The translations under genes were made by a program, and so were the position numbers. A stretch of DNA of 64,000 nt from Pantoea eucalypti (GTDB taxonomy: Bacteria > Pseudomonadota > Gammaproteobacteria > Enterobacterales > Enterobacteriaceae): positions 1 through 64,000 of the forward strand of contig NZ_CP045721.1 in the NCBI RefSeq assembly GCF_009646115.1. Reading direction: 5' to 3'. A model generated the notes under the pieces. It searched no databases. It saw only the letters and a program-made list of their open reading frames with translations, and was not told the origin of the DNA. How positions within the stretch are numbered: position 1 is the stretch's first letter; each line of letters opens with the position of its first letter. Positions 45,149 to 54,471 of the stretch are shown here, piece by piece.

Positions 45149-46540
45149 ATGAACGAAGAATCACCGCAGCCGGTTTATGTTCCTCGCTCCATTGCAGCGC
45201 GTAGCCGGATGTTCCGCGCCCTTCTCTATCGTGATAAAACGCCGCTGGCGATGCTGTTTTGTGCTGCGCTGGTCGGTTCGCTGGTTGGCCTGGCAGGCGT
45301 GGCATTTGCACGCGCCGTTGAAACCATCCAGCAGTGGCGTGCCGACACGCTGACTTCAGGGCAGTTACAAGGCTGGATACTCTACGCTACTTCCTTTGCC
45401 ATCTCGGCTCTGCTGGCGATGGTCGGCTATTTTCTCGTCAGACGTTATGCTCCCGAAGCGGGTGGCTCGGGCATTCCTGAAATTGAAGGGGCGCTTGAAG
45501 AGCTAAGACCTGTGCGGTGGTGGCGGGTCATTCCCGTGAAATTCTTTGGCGGCATGGGCACGCTGGGTGCCGGAATGGTGCTGGGCCGGGAAGGCCCAAC
45601 GGTACAGCTGGGCGGGAACATAGGACGCATGGTCATTGATATTCTGGGAATGCGCAGTAATGAAGCCCGACATACGCTGCTGGCTACCGGTGCGGCCGCC
45701 GGTCTGGCTGCTGCTTTCAATGCACCGCTGGCGGGCATCCTGTTTATCATCGAGGAGATGCGCCCGCAGTTTCGTTATAACCTGATTTCGATTAAAGCTG
45801 TGTTTACCGGCGTCATTATGGCGAGCATCGTGTTTCGCTATTTCAACGGCGAACAGGCAGTCATCTCCGTTGGCAAGCTGGCTGATGCGCCAGTGCAGAC
45901 GCTGTGGCTCTATCTGATACTGGGTATGGTTATCGGTATGGTCGGCGTCTTATTTAACCGTCTGATATTCATCACGCAGGATCTTTTTGCCCGCTTTTAC
46001 GCGGGTAAAACGGCACGTGTGGTACTGGCAGGCGCATTGCTGGGCGGGGGTTGCGGCATTCTGGCTCTTATGTTCGCTCCAGGCGCAGGCGGCGGTTCTG
46101 AACTGATTCCCCAGGCGGTTCATGGTCTCTTCCCGTTCACCCTGCTGTTGGTTATCTTCCTGGTCAGGCTGATAACGACTCTGCTCTGTTTTGGGTCAGG
46201 TGCACCCGGCGGTATCTTTGCCCCGATGCTGGCATTAGGGACACTACTCGGTACAGCATTTGGGGTGGCAATGACGGATCTGTTTCCGTTTTACCATCTT
46301 GATGCGGGTACTTTTGCTATCGCAGGGATGGGCGCACTGTTCGCGGCTTCGGTAAGAGCACCACTCACCGGCATTGTGCTGGTACTGGAAATGACAGATA
46401 ACTATCAGCTGATATTGCCGATGATCATTACCTGTCTGGGCGCTACGCTACTGGCACAGTTCCTGGGAGGAAAACCACTCTACTCATCTATTCTGGCCCG
46501 CACGCTGGCGCGTCAGGCAGACGCTACCCGCTCGCAGTGA
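45149..46540 (+). CDS. clcA: H+/Cl- exchange transporter ClcA
   Basis: 463 residues. Selectivity motifs [23 protein letters not shown] (with the gating glutamate) and [14 protein letters not shown] are intact. The proton glutamate is in [10 protein letters not shown]. It exchanges two chloride ions for a proton and supports extreme acid resistance in E. coli. No strong ribosome site is visible before ATG 45149. Confidence 0.95.
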   Translation: MNEESPQPVYVPRSIAARSRMFRALLYRDKTPLAMLFCAALVGSLVGLAGVAFARAVETIQQWRADTLTSGQLQGWILYATSFAISALLAMVGYFLVRRYAPEAGGSGIPEIEGALEELRPVRWWRVIPVKFFGGMGTLGAGMVLGREGPTVQLGGNIGRMVIDILGMRSNEARHTLLATGAAAGLAAAFNAPLAGILFIIEEMRPQFRYNLISIKAVFTGVIMASIVFRYFNGEQAVISVGKLADAPVQTLWLYLILGMVIGMVGVLFNRLIFITQDLFARFYAGKTARVVLAGALLGGGCGILALMFAPGAGGGSELIPQAVHGLFPFTLLLVIFLVRLITTLLCFGSGAPGGIFAPMLALGTLLGTAFGVAMTDLFPFYHLDAGTFAIAGMGALFAASVRAPLTGIVLVLEMTDNYQLILPMIITCLGATLLAQFLGGKPLYSSILARTLARQADATRSQ

Positions 46541-46557
46541 GCGGGTAGACGGCTTAG

Positions 46558-47082
46558 TTACTTATTATCAAAATAATCAGACGGCATCTGTCCAGGTGCC
46601 TGATTGATTACGCTATCGTTATCAGGCCCTTCGTTTTTCATGTAAGTCACTTTCGCAAACTCAGGAATAATTACGTACGGATAGGCCGGACCTTCATCGC
46701 GGAAGCGGTGCATATCATCGATAAAGTCATTCTGATAGCAGATGGTTTTCTCCGGATGCTGGCCTTCCCCCGCAATCCATTGTGGGAAGAAGATCGTTCC
46801 ATGAAGCAGAGTGCGATTCAAATCAAACAACAGACTGACGCAGGTGCCGGTAGGTTCATGCCAGTCAACTTTGTAGATGCCTGGCGCAAATTGCACCGCG
46901 TGCATTTTCTGGTTGGTTACCCACCGACCACCTACCAATCCCTGATGGATACGGTAGTCACAGGTAGTTTCATTGCGAGCATACCACTCATATTTCCAGC
47001 CATTATCATAGGTATAAACAAAATGCGTGCCAATGAACTCAGACAGATCGCTGGCGATATTCTCTGGAGATTCTCCTGACAT
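46558..47082 (-). CDS. padC: phenolic acid decarboxylase
   Basis: 174 residues, the family's usual length. FIGTHFVYTYDNGWKYEWYA, DYRIHQGLVGGRWV, HGTIFFPQWI and ICYQNDFIDDM match the PadC/ferulate decarboxylase family closely. It decarboxylates ferulic, p-coumaric and caffeic acids to vinyl phenols, a detoxification common in plant-associated bacteria. ATG 47082 follows AGAGG. No PadR-type regulator lies next to it. Confidence 0.93.
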   Translation of the reverse strand: MSGESPENIASDLSEFIGTHFVYTYDNGWKYEWYARNETTCDYRIHQGLVGGRWVTNQKMHAVQFAPGIYKVDWHEPTGTCVSLLFDLNRTLLHGTIFFPQWIAGEGQHPEKTICYQNDFIDDMHRFRDEGPAYPYVIIPEFAKVTYMKNEGPDNDSVINQAPGQMPSDYFDNK

Positions 47083-47130
47083 GTTAACCTCTGTTAAAAA
47101 GCGCATTTGAAATGCACGGATGAATGTCAA

Positions 47131-48160
47131 AAACAGGCTTTAGCACAATAGGTCAGTGAATTTAGACTATGGCGCAGATTCTTTTTTTTGCCATATGCTG
47201 CCAGAAATATTTCTGATAAATAAAAAATCGGGGACCGTTTTTTATTTATTTGATAAAACCGCAAGTGAATTGAATTCATCCAGACATAAAGCAGAGCCTC
47301 TCAAACCTGTCATACATTGTTGAAGATAAATGAATTGACGGGTCGTCGTCATTAGTCTGAAAGACTGTGTACATCTGAGTCTTAAAATCGGGGGCTGATA
47401 TCAGAGGCACTAAATGATAAAAGCCCTGACTGAAATAGCCAGGGCTTTTAAGGTACGACAGATTTAACGTTTACCATTAACTAACTTAATTGAAAGGTAC
47501 TGCTTCGATACTACTATTTATGAACAGATCCTGCGGATAATAATGATCACGAAAGAAAAATGTCATTACCATTAGCGGTTTTCACCACCTGATAGTCTTT
47601 CAGGAGACAAAGACAGGTCAGGCCCGTATAAATCTGTACACCCCCATCGCGATATATACTCTTTGATGCGTTGCCTTACTTTCATTACGACGTTTAAACC
47701 GCAATCGTATCCTGTCGTAACGTAACGTTCAGAACTACGAGGCCTTACATCATCGCGACGCGATACTGCAAACTACATATTACAACACCTTAAAACTTAC
47801 TTCGACTCCATTTAACAGGGTTATCATTAACTAATGTTTAGTTTCAAAGAACAATGTTTAACAGAACCGCCGACGATGTTAAACCAATATTCGTCGACAC
47901 CTTTTACGCTTAACACCACAGGTTTCTGGTGTATCAGGGCTGCTTCATGCCGCTGATGAGTTCTACTTTACGCATATAAAAAACGATGTCAACACTGTTA
48001 TTAAAGACATGTTTATATCTGCAGTAGAAGGGTTTACTAATTATTTAATCTCTGCACAAGCCCGCAGATTTCCTCTAAAGGTTAAGAATAATTGAAGCCT
48101 AATCTATTCGATATAAATAATTCAGCAGGTCACTATTTATTTTCCACGCACGGCGGTAAT
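47131..48160. other. about 1.0-kb AT-rich region without protein genes
   Basis: No frame of reasonable length or with a ribosome site appears on either strand. It contains one strong orphan terminator (47419-47449) and at its right end the terminator of the DJ-1 family gene. A small RNA or a decayed locus is possible. Confidence 0.7.
47419..47449. terminator. orphan rho-independent terminator
   Basis: Stem AAAAGCCCTG with CAGGGCTTTT and an 11-base loop. Its A- and T-tracts make it usable from either strand. No gene ends beside it except the distant padC start region, so it may end a small RNA. Confidence 0.75.
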
Positions 48161-48182
48161 AAAAAAGGCGCCCGCAGGCGCC
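48161..48182 (-). terminator. rho-independent terminator of the DJ-1 family gene
   Basis: On the minus strand GGCGCC-TGCG-GGCGCC followed by TTTTTT, about 30 bases after the stop codon. Confidence 0.88.
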
Positions 48183-48210
48183 CCTCAACCAGTGTATGCC
48201 AAAACCTGCT

Positions 48211-48891
48211 TTATTTTTTCAGGTTTGCCAGCAACACTTTTGCGGTCTCAGCCGATGAACCCGGATTCTGACCAGTAATCAGAAGGCCATCCTGAACCGT
48301 GTAGGACTGCCAGTCATCGCCACGTGAGTAGATACCGCCATTCTGTTTTAATGCATCTTCTACCAGGAACGGTACTACGTCCGTCAGGCCAACGCCCTCT
48401 TCTTCACTGTTTGTGAAGCCAGTAACTTTTTTGCCTTTAACCAGAGGCGTGCCATCCGCATTTTTCACATCACGCAGGACACCGGGAGCATGACAAACCA
48501 GTGCAACCGGTTTGCCAGCCTGCAGCGTTTGTTCGATCAATGAAATGGAGTGTTTGTCATTTGCCAGATCCCACAACGGTCCATGACCGCCAGGATAGAA
48601 GACGGCATCAAATGCATCCTGGTTCACCGTATCAAGTCTGACAGTCGAAGCCAGCGCAGCCTGAGCAGCAGAATCAGCATGGAAGCGACGGGTCTCATCG
48701 GTCTGAGAATCGGGCTCATCACTTTTTGGATCAAGTGGCGGCTGTCCGCCTTTTGGCGACGCCAGCGTAATGTCAGCACCCGCATCAAGAAAGGCATAGT
48801 AAGGCGCGGCAAGTTCTTCCAGCCAGAAACCGGTCTTCTTGCCAGTGGTACCCAACTCATCATGCGAGGTCAAAACCATTAAAATTTTCAT
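48211..48891 (-). CDS. DJ-1/PfpI family class I glutamine-amidotransferase-like protein
   Basis: 226 residues. The Hsp31-like subgroup is indicated by TGFWLEELAAPYYAFLDAGADITLASPKGG near the N-terminus and the nucleophile cysteine in ALVCHAPGVL near residue 133, with the FYPGGHGPLWDL glycine-rich turn. Members act as glyoxalases or protein/nucleotide repair enzymes against dicarbonyl stress. Which activity applies is unknown. It is divergent from a LysR gene that probably regulates it. Confidence 0.9.
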   Translation of the reverse strand: MKILMVLTSHDELGTTGKKTGFWLEELAAPYYAFLDAGADITLASPKGGQPPLDPKSDEPDSQTDETRRFHADSAAQAALASTVRLDTVNQDAFDAVFYPGGHGPLWDLANDKHSISLIEQTLQAGKPVALVCHAPGVLRDVKNADGTPLVKGKKVTGFTNSEEEGVGLTDVVPFLVEDALKQNGGIYSRGDDWQSYTVQDGLLITGQNPGSSAETAKVLLANLKK

Positions 48892-49052
48892 TTACGCTCC
48901 ATATAACAGTCAGTCGGTTTCAGGTGTAAGAATATTCAAAATCTGCGTGTAAGCCGCCAGTCACGGCGTGACCCATTAATCATGGCGGGCTTAAGAATAT
49001 TTATGAAATTTATCTCTTCAATTTCAGCTATTCACATAGCATTATAGCCTCA

Positions 49053-49970
49053 ATGAAATACGATTTGAATTTACTGCCAGTTTTGCTGGTCATGATGGAA
49101 GAGCGTAACGTTACTCGCGCAGCAGAACGACTGGGTATCACCCAGCCGGCGCTATCTAATGCATTGAACCGGCTTCGTGAGACACTCAACGATCCGCTAT
49201 TTATTCGTGAACGTTATGGGATGCGCCCGACGCCAAAAGCCGAACAGCTGGCTCAGGTGGTTGGATCGGCGTTGTCATCCATCGATAAAGTGATTCTGGG
49301 CCAGCAGGATTTTGATCCCCTGCATGCCACACGGCTATTTACTCTCGCACCGAATAGCTACGTTGAATTCATCATGATGCCTGCCATTGTGGCTCGCCTG
49401 CGGACTTCAGCACCTAATGTCAGGCTTCGCCTCACCCCTTTTGGCAATGACGTCACCGAAACCGGCGTAATTTCCGGCAACACCGATATGGTGCTGGGTC
49501 GAATCGTTGATCCTCCCGATAATCTGGTGGTGCAGCACCTGATGAATGAGAGTCTGGCCTGTGTATTACGCGCAGATCATCCGTTTGCAGGCGATAGCTT
49601 CAGTGCCGAACAGTATGAGCAGCTTAAACACGTCAATGTTCTGCCACCTGGACGTATGCGTGCAGGATTGTATCAGGCGCTTGAACAGCGCGGTCTGCGT
49701 CGTCAGGTTGCCGTATCCGTGACACATTTTCTCGCCGTGCCAGAAATGATTGCAGTCACAGACTATTGCGCCACCCTGCCACGTCTGATCTGTCAGCACC
49801 TTTCCCGGGATCCGCGACTCAAAATTGTTCCCGCACCTGTCGATCTCGGCACGTTTCCTGTGGAAATGGGCTGGCATACACGTTATCGCAGCGATCCAGC
49901 CCATCGCTGGTTCAGGACGTTAATCATGGAAACGGCACGGGAGCTTTCTGACTCACAGACAAACAATTAG
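49053..49970 (+). CDS. LysR family transcriptional regulator
   Basis: 305 residues. The HTH (RAAERLGITQPALSNALNRL) lies near residues 22-42, followed by DPLFIRERYGMRPTPKAEQL and a substrate-binding domain. It is divergent from the DJ-1 family gene across 160 bases. It is related in type to the LysR gene at 10.6 kb (both start with DLNLL), but the two are clearly different proteins. Confidence 0.9.
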   Translation: MKYDLNLLPVLLVMMEERNVTRAAERLGITQPALSNALNRLRETLNDPLFIRERYGMRPTPKAEQLAQVVGSALSSIDKVILGQQDFDPLHATRLFTLAPNSYVEFIMMPAIVARLRTSAPNVRLRLTPFGNDVTETGVISGNTDMVLGRIVDPPDNLVVQHLMNESLACVLRADHPFAGDSFSAEQYEQLKHVNVLPPGRMRAGLYQALEQRGLRRQVAVSVTHFLAVPEMIAVTDYCATLPRLICQHLSRDPRLKIVPAPVDLGTFPVEMGWHTRYRSDPAHRWFRTLIMETARELSDSQTNN

Positions 49971-50079
49971 CATAATCACCATTGCCGCACTAATAGTTAA
50001 TAACGATATGATAACCTGAGTTAGTATTATTCCCATCGGAGGCAGACACCCTCCCCATTCATCACTCAGGAATATGACC

Positions 50080-50295
50080 ATGAAAAACGTAAAAGCACTC
50101 TCTATCGCCGCTATCGCTGCACTCTCAATGATCTCGTTTGGCAGCTTTGCTGAGACTGTTTCTGTGACCTCATCCACACTGGATGGCGCAGAATCTAAAA
50201 TCGCTGCTCAGGCTCAGGAACAGGGCGCGCAGTACAAAATTACGGAAGCGAACACCAATAACCGTGTTCACATGACCGCAGAACTGTATAAATAA
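50080..50295 (+). CDS. DUF1471 (YdgH/BhsA/McbA-type) periplasmic stress protein
   Basis: 71 residues with a signal peptide ending near SFAETVSV. The mature domain (LDGAESKIAAQAQEQGAQYKI, then NNRVHMTAELYK) is the DUF1471 fold. Such proteins are induced by biofilm, acid or oxidative stress in enterobacteria. AGGA lies nine bases before the chosen ATG. A strong terminator follows. Confidence 0.9.
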   Translation: MKNVKALSIAAIAALSMISFGSFAETVSVTSSTLDGAESKIAAQAQEQGAQYKITEANTNNRVHMTAELYK

Positions 50296-50325
50296 CGGAT
50301 GGTCGCAAACGGATTTGCCAGGAGA

Positions 50326-50350
50326 GGCTGCCCAACGGGCAGCCTTTTTT
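50326..50350 (+). terminator. rho-independent terminator
   Basis: Stem GGCTGCCC with GGGCAGCC, 3-base loop and six T. It ends the DUF1471 transcript. Confidence 0.9.
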
Positions 50351-50358
50351 GTGCCCGA

Positions 50359-51561
50359 TCAGGCAAGACGGGTGGCGTGTGAACTGCCGGTACGCCACCA
50401 TAAAATCAGCGCGGCCAGCGCTATCGCTCCGAGTACCGCAAACGCCGTGCTATAGGAATAACGTGCGGCGATCATGCCGGTCATGGCAGGACTCAACGCA
50501 GCACCTACACCCTGCATCAGCATAATGACGCTCTGTCCGGCGTTAACATGCCCCGTGCCGCGCATCAACGTAACAATGTAGCCAGGCACCGCCACACCGA
50601 GAATTCCAGCCGCAATACCATCCAGCACCTGAACCGGAATAACAAAAATCGGCTCGGCAAAACCTGCCGCAATCACCGCGCGCAGCGGTAAAATCATCAG
50701 CGCAACCATAATGAAAAGACGATAACCCTGCGTTTCAACGCGCTTTGACACCCACAGCGCAACCGGGATCATTACCAGTTGTGAAATCACCACCGTTGCC
50801 GCCGCATACAGCCCCGGACTTACTGCCGCCTGGCCCCCAGCCGAAGCAACGCGCATGCTCAGCATTGGCAGCAACGCGGCATTGGCAAGATGAAACAGCA
50901 GTAACGTCACGCCAGCTATCATGAGCGCGGGTTTACGTATCAGCATCGATAAGTTGAGCGCAGGCTGTCGCTCTTCCTGTTTTTCATACCCACGCGCCAC
51001 ATCGTTATCGATTTCGTCACCGCGAATCGCCAGCGTCGCGAAGGCCGCGAAAACCGCCATCACGGTCATCAGAATAAAAACCGCCCCCATTCCCCAGTAC
51101 CACGCGGAGAAACCCGCCAGTAAGGCAGCAATGGTATTACCGCCATGGTTAAAGGCTTCGTTGCGTCCCATCTGATGGTTAAAACCACGCTGACCGGTCA
51201 GACCCAGGGTAATTCCCGCAACGGTCGGGCCGATGAAGGCCGCCGCAATACCTGCCACGATTTGTGAGACCATCGCCGTCCATGTCTGATTGCTGTACCA
51301 CAGCAGCAGCGTGGCAACGGTGATGACAAGGCAGCCCAGCAGCACAATCATTTTTTTATGGCGGGTTGCATCGGCAGCGATGCCCGCAGGCAGGGTGGCA
51401 AGTAATCCGGCTATTCCGCCACAGGTCATCACCAGACCAATTTCGTCTGGTCGCCAGTGTCGTTCCGTTAAAAATATCCCCAGAAAGGGCCCCAGACCAT
51501 CGCGGACATCGGCCAGAAAAAAGCTCATTAAACAGAGCGCATAAAGTGAACGCTGAGACAT
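50359..51561 (-). CDS. MFS transporter of unknown substrate
   Basis: 400 residues with about 12 membrane segments. FFLADVRDGLGPFLGIFLTERHW at TM1 and GRNEAFNHGGNTIAALLAG between TM4 and TM5 resemble a conserved enterobacterial MFS subgroup. It has no obvious drug-pump or sugar-porter signature. It is monocistronic, and its end faces the DUF1471 terminator. Confidence 0.85.
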   Translation of the reverse strand: MSQRSLYALCLMSFFLADVRDGLGPFLGIFLTERHWRPDEIGLVMTCGGIAGLLATLPAGIAADATRHKKMIVLLGCLVITVATLLLWYSNQTWTAMVSQIVAGIAAAFIGPTVAGITLGLTGQRGFNHQMGRNEAFNHGGNTIAALLAGFSAWYWGMGAVFILMTVMAVFAAFATLAIRGDEIDNDVARGYEKQEERQPALNLSMLIRKPALMIAGVTLLLFHLANAALLPMLSMRVASAGGQAAVSPGLYAAATVVISQLVMIPVALWVSKRVETQGYRLFIMVALMILPLRAVIAAGFAEPIFVIPVQVLDGIAAGILGVAVPGYIVTLMRGTGHVNAGQSVIMLMQGVGAALSPAMTGMIAARYSYSTAFAVLGAIALAALILWWRTGSSHATRLA

Positions 51562-51665
51562 GTAATTTCCCTGGAAAGTAAGTGTTAAAGGCAGTTGCGC
51601 TTCGGTTAACAGGGAAATTATGTGTTACAACCTGGAAAGTCACATTTCGTTATAGTAACAAAATG

Positions 51666-51698
51666 AAAAAGGCCACCCGCAACGGTGTGCGAGTGGCC
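51666..51698 (-). terminator. terminator of the nitroreductase gene
   Basis: On the minus strand GGCCACTCGCA and TGCGGGTGGCC pair around a short loop and are followed by TTTTT. Confidence 0.8.
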
Positions 51699-51724
51699 CT
51701 GCGTTTCACTCAACAAAGAGTTAA

Positions 51725-52465
51725 TTATTTATCTGTGCCGAAACCCTGCTTCAGCAGTGCGGGCAGTACAGCCGGGAAATAGATGTTCTTGTAATAACCG
51801 CTGACGCTCTCGCTCCAGCTCTCACCGTCATCACGTCCGATGTTTTTCCAGTGCTGAACCATTTCTTCATTATAAGCCGCAATCTGCTGCTCCAGACCCT
51901 GAGTCTGGTAGGTCTCATCGTGGCGGAAAGTGGCCAGCGGCAGACGTGGTTTCTGGTGAGCGGGCTGGTCAACGTGACCGATTACCACGCCGGCAACCGG
52001 GAAGGTCATCGGTGGAAGATTGAGCAGTGAGATCATTGCCTGCGGATCGCGACGGATACCACCAATCGGCACAATGCCCAGACCTTCTGCACGTGCCGCG
52101 GCCATCACTGACCCCAGCGCAATGCCGATATCGGTTGAACCCGATACGATACTCTCAATACTCTGATGAGCGATCTGCTGCTGATCGACAGCGGCCATGC
52201 CGACCGCTGATTTATGCATATCCAGCACAAAGGTGATAAACACGGGTGCTTTGGCGATCCACGGCTGACCGCCCGCGATGGCAGCGATCTCGGCACGACG
52301 TCCGGCATCACGGGTAATGACAACAGAAACCTGCTGCGAGTTTACTGATGTTGGTGCGCGGTAAGCGGTACTAATTATACGATCCAGTACCGCTTCATCG
52401 ACAGGTTGCTCAGTGAAACTGCGTTCACTTTTATGACTTGTAAAAATATCAATCAGTTCGCTCAT
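51725..52465 (-). CDS. NfsA-like NADPH-dependent flavin nitroreductase
   Basis: 246 residues. HKSERSFTEQPVDEAVLDRI, RAPTSVNSQQVSVVI and GLGIVPIGGIRRDP are typical of the NfsA/FRP oxidoreductase family that binds FMN. It reduces nitro compounds, quinones or flavins with NADPH. ATG 52465 is fixed by GGAGGAA. A longer frame to 52507 is not needed. A TGTACAT-type palindrome lies about 100 bases upstream and may be a regulatory site. Confidence 0.9.
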   Translation of the reverse strand: MSELIDIFTSHKSERSFTEQPVDEAVLDRIISTAYRAPTSVNSQQVSVVITRDAGRRAEIAAIAGGQPWIAKAPVFITFVLDMHKSAVGMAAVDQQQIAHQSIESIVSGSTDIGIALGSVMAAARAEGLGIVPIGGIRRDPQAMISLLNLPPMTFPVAGVVIGHVDQPAHQKPRLPLATFRHDETYQTQGLEQQIAAYNEEMVQHWKNIGRDDGESWSESVSGYYKNIYFPAVLPALLKQGFGTDK

Positions 52466-52562
52466 GGTTCCTCCCATATAAAGCGCAACTATAACAGCAC
52501 AGCGCATACATGCTTGGTAATTCGAGGGTTTTTGGGCGGGCTTTTGTAACTGATTTTTATCA

Positions 52563-52580
52563 TGTACATGTCTATGTACA
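52563..52580. repeat. palindrome TGTACAT-N4-ATGTACA, copy 1
   Basis: Perfect 7+4+7 inverted repeat. The same element, with only the spacer differing, occurs at 60824-60841. It lies about 100 bases upstream of the nitroreductase gene and at the left edge of the accessory island. Confidence 0.7.
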
Positions 52581-52845
52581 CTTTTGAAATCTATGGCGAA
52601 GTCACCAGATTTAGATTGTAAACCTTACGTATCATTTGCCGTTTCAATCGTGGCAGTAACGTTTCCCGGCAAAATGATCCCCTTACGCCCCGGTCCGTCG
52701 ACTGTCTCATGATGCGCGATAATTGGACCAGTGAACCAGGCATGACAGAGGGCGAAAGCCACAAACAGATTGAGCCACCCTGTTTTGGCAGTAATAAACT
52801 ATTGCGTATCTCCATGCCACCACACGTGAAAATGCGAAATAATCA

Positions 52846-53100
52846 TCACACTACCGGCAGGTCCGAAACCCTTGTGATATATGCCGGTGAAAGCATATCC
52901 CGCTTCATTGACCAGGATTTCTGGATACCCTGCCCTGCAAAAAAAAGACTGGCCTTGCCGCTCTGGTTGAGCCCATCAATCACCCGCATCAGAGCTTCGC
53001 TATTCGCCTGCGGCTGATATTCGTCAAACAGACTTAGCTGAGCCACCCCCTGGCTGAAGAAGTCACCAAGCATCACGCCCGCTTTCATATGCCGGTGTCG
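52846..53100 (-). pseudogene. umuC 3' fragment (DNA polymerase V subunit)
   Basis: About 80 codons match the UmuC C-terminus: MKAGVMLGDFFSQGVAQLSLFDE, then GKASLFFAGQGIQKSWSMKRDMLSPAY. The catalytic and palm domains are absent. Homology begins inside the 3' end of the neighbouring LexA-controlled small gene, so the rest was lost by recombination at that point. Confidence 0.85.
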
Positions 53101-53260
53101 TGTGTGTCTCTATCCACTTATTCGCAGAGTTAAGTGTGTAATGCCAGTTCATCTGGCCAGGCTCTTTTACAAAGTCGAGTGTGCTGATGGTGAATCGGCC
53201 TTCAGCATCGCGCTTAATCGCCTGCCTGAAAGCCATCATGATTTCGTAGTCGCGTGGCAT
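53063..53260 (-). CDS. small LexA-regulated protein of unknown function
   Basis: 65 residues, MPRDYEIMMAFRQAIKRDAE at the start, with a soluble alpha/beta look. ATG 53260 follows AAGGGGGA. A near-perfect LexA box ends 22 bases upstream, so it is very probably induced by DNA damage. Its 3' end overlaps a umuC remnant by about 26-38 bases in another frame. I do not recognise the family with confidence. It may be a phage- or plasmid-borne SOS gene that took over a umuDC site. Confidence 0.72.
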   Translation of the reverse strand: MPRDYEIMMAFRQAIKRDAEGRFTISTLDFVKEPGQMNWHYTLNSANKWIETHTTPAYESGRDAW

Positions 53261-53281
53261 GATAATTCCCCCTTTGATTAA

Positions 53282-53301
53282 TACTGTATGGATAAACAGT
53301 A
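53282..53301 (-). promoter_or_regulatory. LexA (SOS) box
   Basis: TACTGTATGGATAAACAGTA has the required CTGT-N8-ACAG core and near-perfect outer bases. It lies directly upstream of the 65-residue gene. Confidence 0.88.
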
Positions 53302-54204
53302 ATTGCAGTTGGCAGGTTTGATCAAGGCGAAGCTTACAACAGATTTGTAAAGGGTCTGATGGCGCTGAATTTTTATCTGACGGTCGTTATGAGGCCATCC
53401 TAAAGGCATGATATCCGAAGCTGACTTTGCAACCTGAGTCAATCGAAATAAATTGTTGAACGTCTATTTCCTAATAATGGCGTTATGTGTATCCTCCGTG
53501 TTATCAGCCAGGGCTGATAGATGGTTTGCCCCAATTGAACAACTTTACGCCCGTGTAACGCGGGTTTTTTTATGCCTTCCGTTAAATTGCCGCTCCAATG
53601 ATAGCTTACCAACGCAAAACCCACCCCGCAGAATAAATAGATGGCTTGCAGGTTATTTATTCCGTCGCAAATTTTACTACTGCTTTAGTCTGCAAAGAGC
53701 GAGAAGCGGACAATTTACCTTACCCATAAATTTTTTCTCTGCGCATTTACAAAATCATTAGAGGTGATTCGGCGGGAGTAATCGTTTTGTATGGCCGCTT
53801 TTTGGAAAAGCCGTCATTTGCAGCGAATCCAAAAGTATTCATTCAGCCTGCTGTTGATCGGCTTTGGTATAATCGTTTCAATTAGCCATGTATGACATAA
53901 GTCTTTTGAAAGCGCATGATTGCAGTCTGTAAGAGCAACAAAACTTCACTTCGGAAACGCTCGCTTTTGATTTAGAGCGGACATTCATAGTTCCTGAAAG
54001 ATTCAGTTAATATGAACCGCATTTGATAATCTCCCGTCATCATGATTACAAAAAATATTGCGACACTTTCCAGAAAGACGGGGCCAGCCTGGAATTAAAT
54101 TTAATAAATAACCATAAAAATCAACGCTGTAAAAGCTTTTTCACTAAGCTTTCCAAAAAATACCGTTAACATTTTGTATGCATTTCTTTCAAAACGTCGC
54201 CATA
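53302..54204. other. about 0.9-kb AT-rich region without protein genes
   Basis: No frame with a ribosome site is convincing. It contains a rho-independent terminator at 53550-53571 that may end a small RNA, and then AT-rich sequence leading to the microcin locus promoter. Confidence 0.6.
53550..53571 (+). terminator. rho-independent terminator, possible small RNA end
   Basis: CCCG-TGTAACG-CGGG followed by seven T. A CAGCC-AGG-GGCTG-like hairpin lies about 45 bases upstream. No protein gene precedes it. Confidence 0.65.
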
Positions 54205-54233
54205 TTGTCAACTAATTACTCTTTGTGTGTAAT
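54205..54233 (+). promoter_or_regulatory. sigma-70 promoter of the microcin locus
   Basis: TTGTCA (54205-54210), a 17-base spacer and TGTAAT (54228-54233). It lies 41 bases before the immunity-candidate start. Confidence 0.55.
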
Positions 54234-54274
54234 CTTTTTGTTAATACTATTTACGCGAATATGAGGACTTGACT

Positions 54275-54466
54275 ATGAAATCAGTTATCCAAGAGAAGAT
54301 ACTTACTTTAATTTTTTGCGTTGCGATTACAGCTGTAATTGTTAAGTTCATTTCGAAAAGTGCTTTTTACGTTTCACATCCTTCTTTATCCATTTCATTA
54401 ATAGTTGCTGTAGCAGTAATTATCTCAAACGTGATAGTAACAAATTTAGTTTCAAAAAGAGGATAA
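54275..54466 (+). CDS. probable microcin immunity protein
   Basis: 63 residues, almost all in two membrane segments (ILTLIFCVAITAVIVKFI and SISLIVAVAVIISNVIVTNLV) with a short basic tail. GAGGA sits seven bases before ATG 54275. The gene is AT-rich compared with its surroundings, suggesting transfer. It is followed five bases later by a double-glycine peptide gene. Small two-helix membrane proteins in this position are typically the immunity genes of class II microcins. Function is inferred from context only. Confidence 0.7.
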   Translation: MKSVIQEKILTLIFCVAITAVIVKFISKSAFYVSHPSLSISLIVAVAVIISNVIVTNLVSKRG

Positions 54467-54471
54467 ATGAC

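Noticed and set aside
52591..52815. 74-codon minus-strand frame after the umuC remnant
   Set aside because: Two competing frames look equally weak and no family could be recognised.
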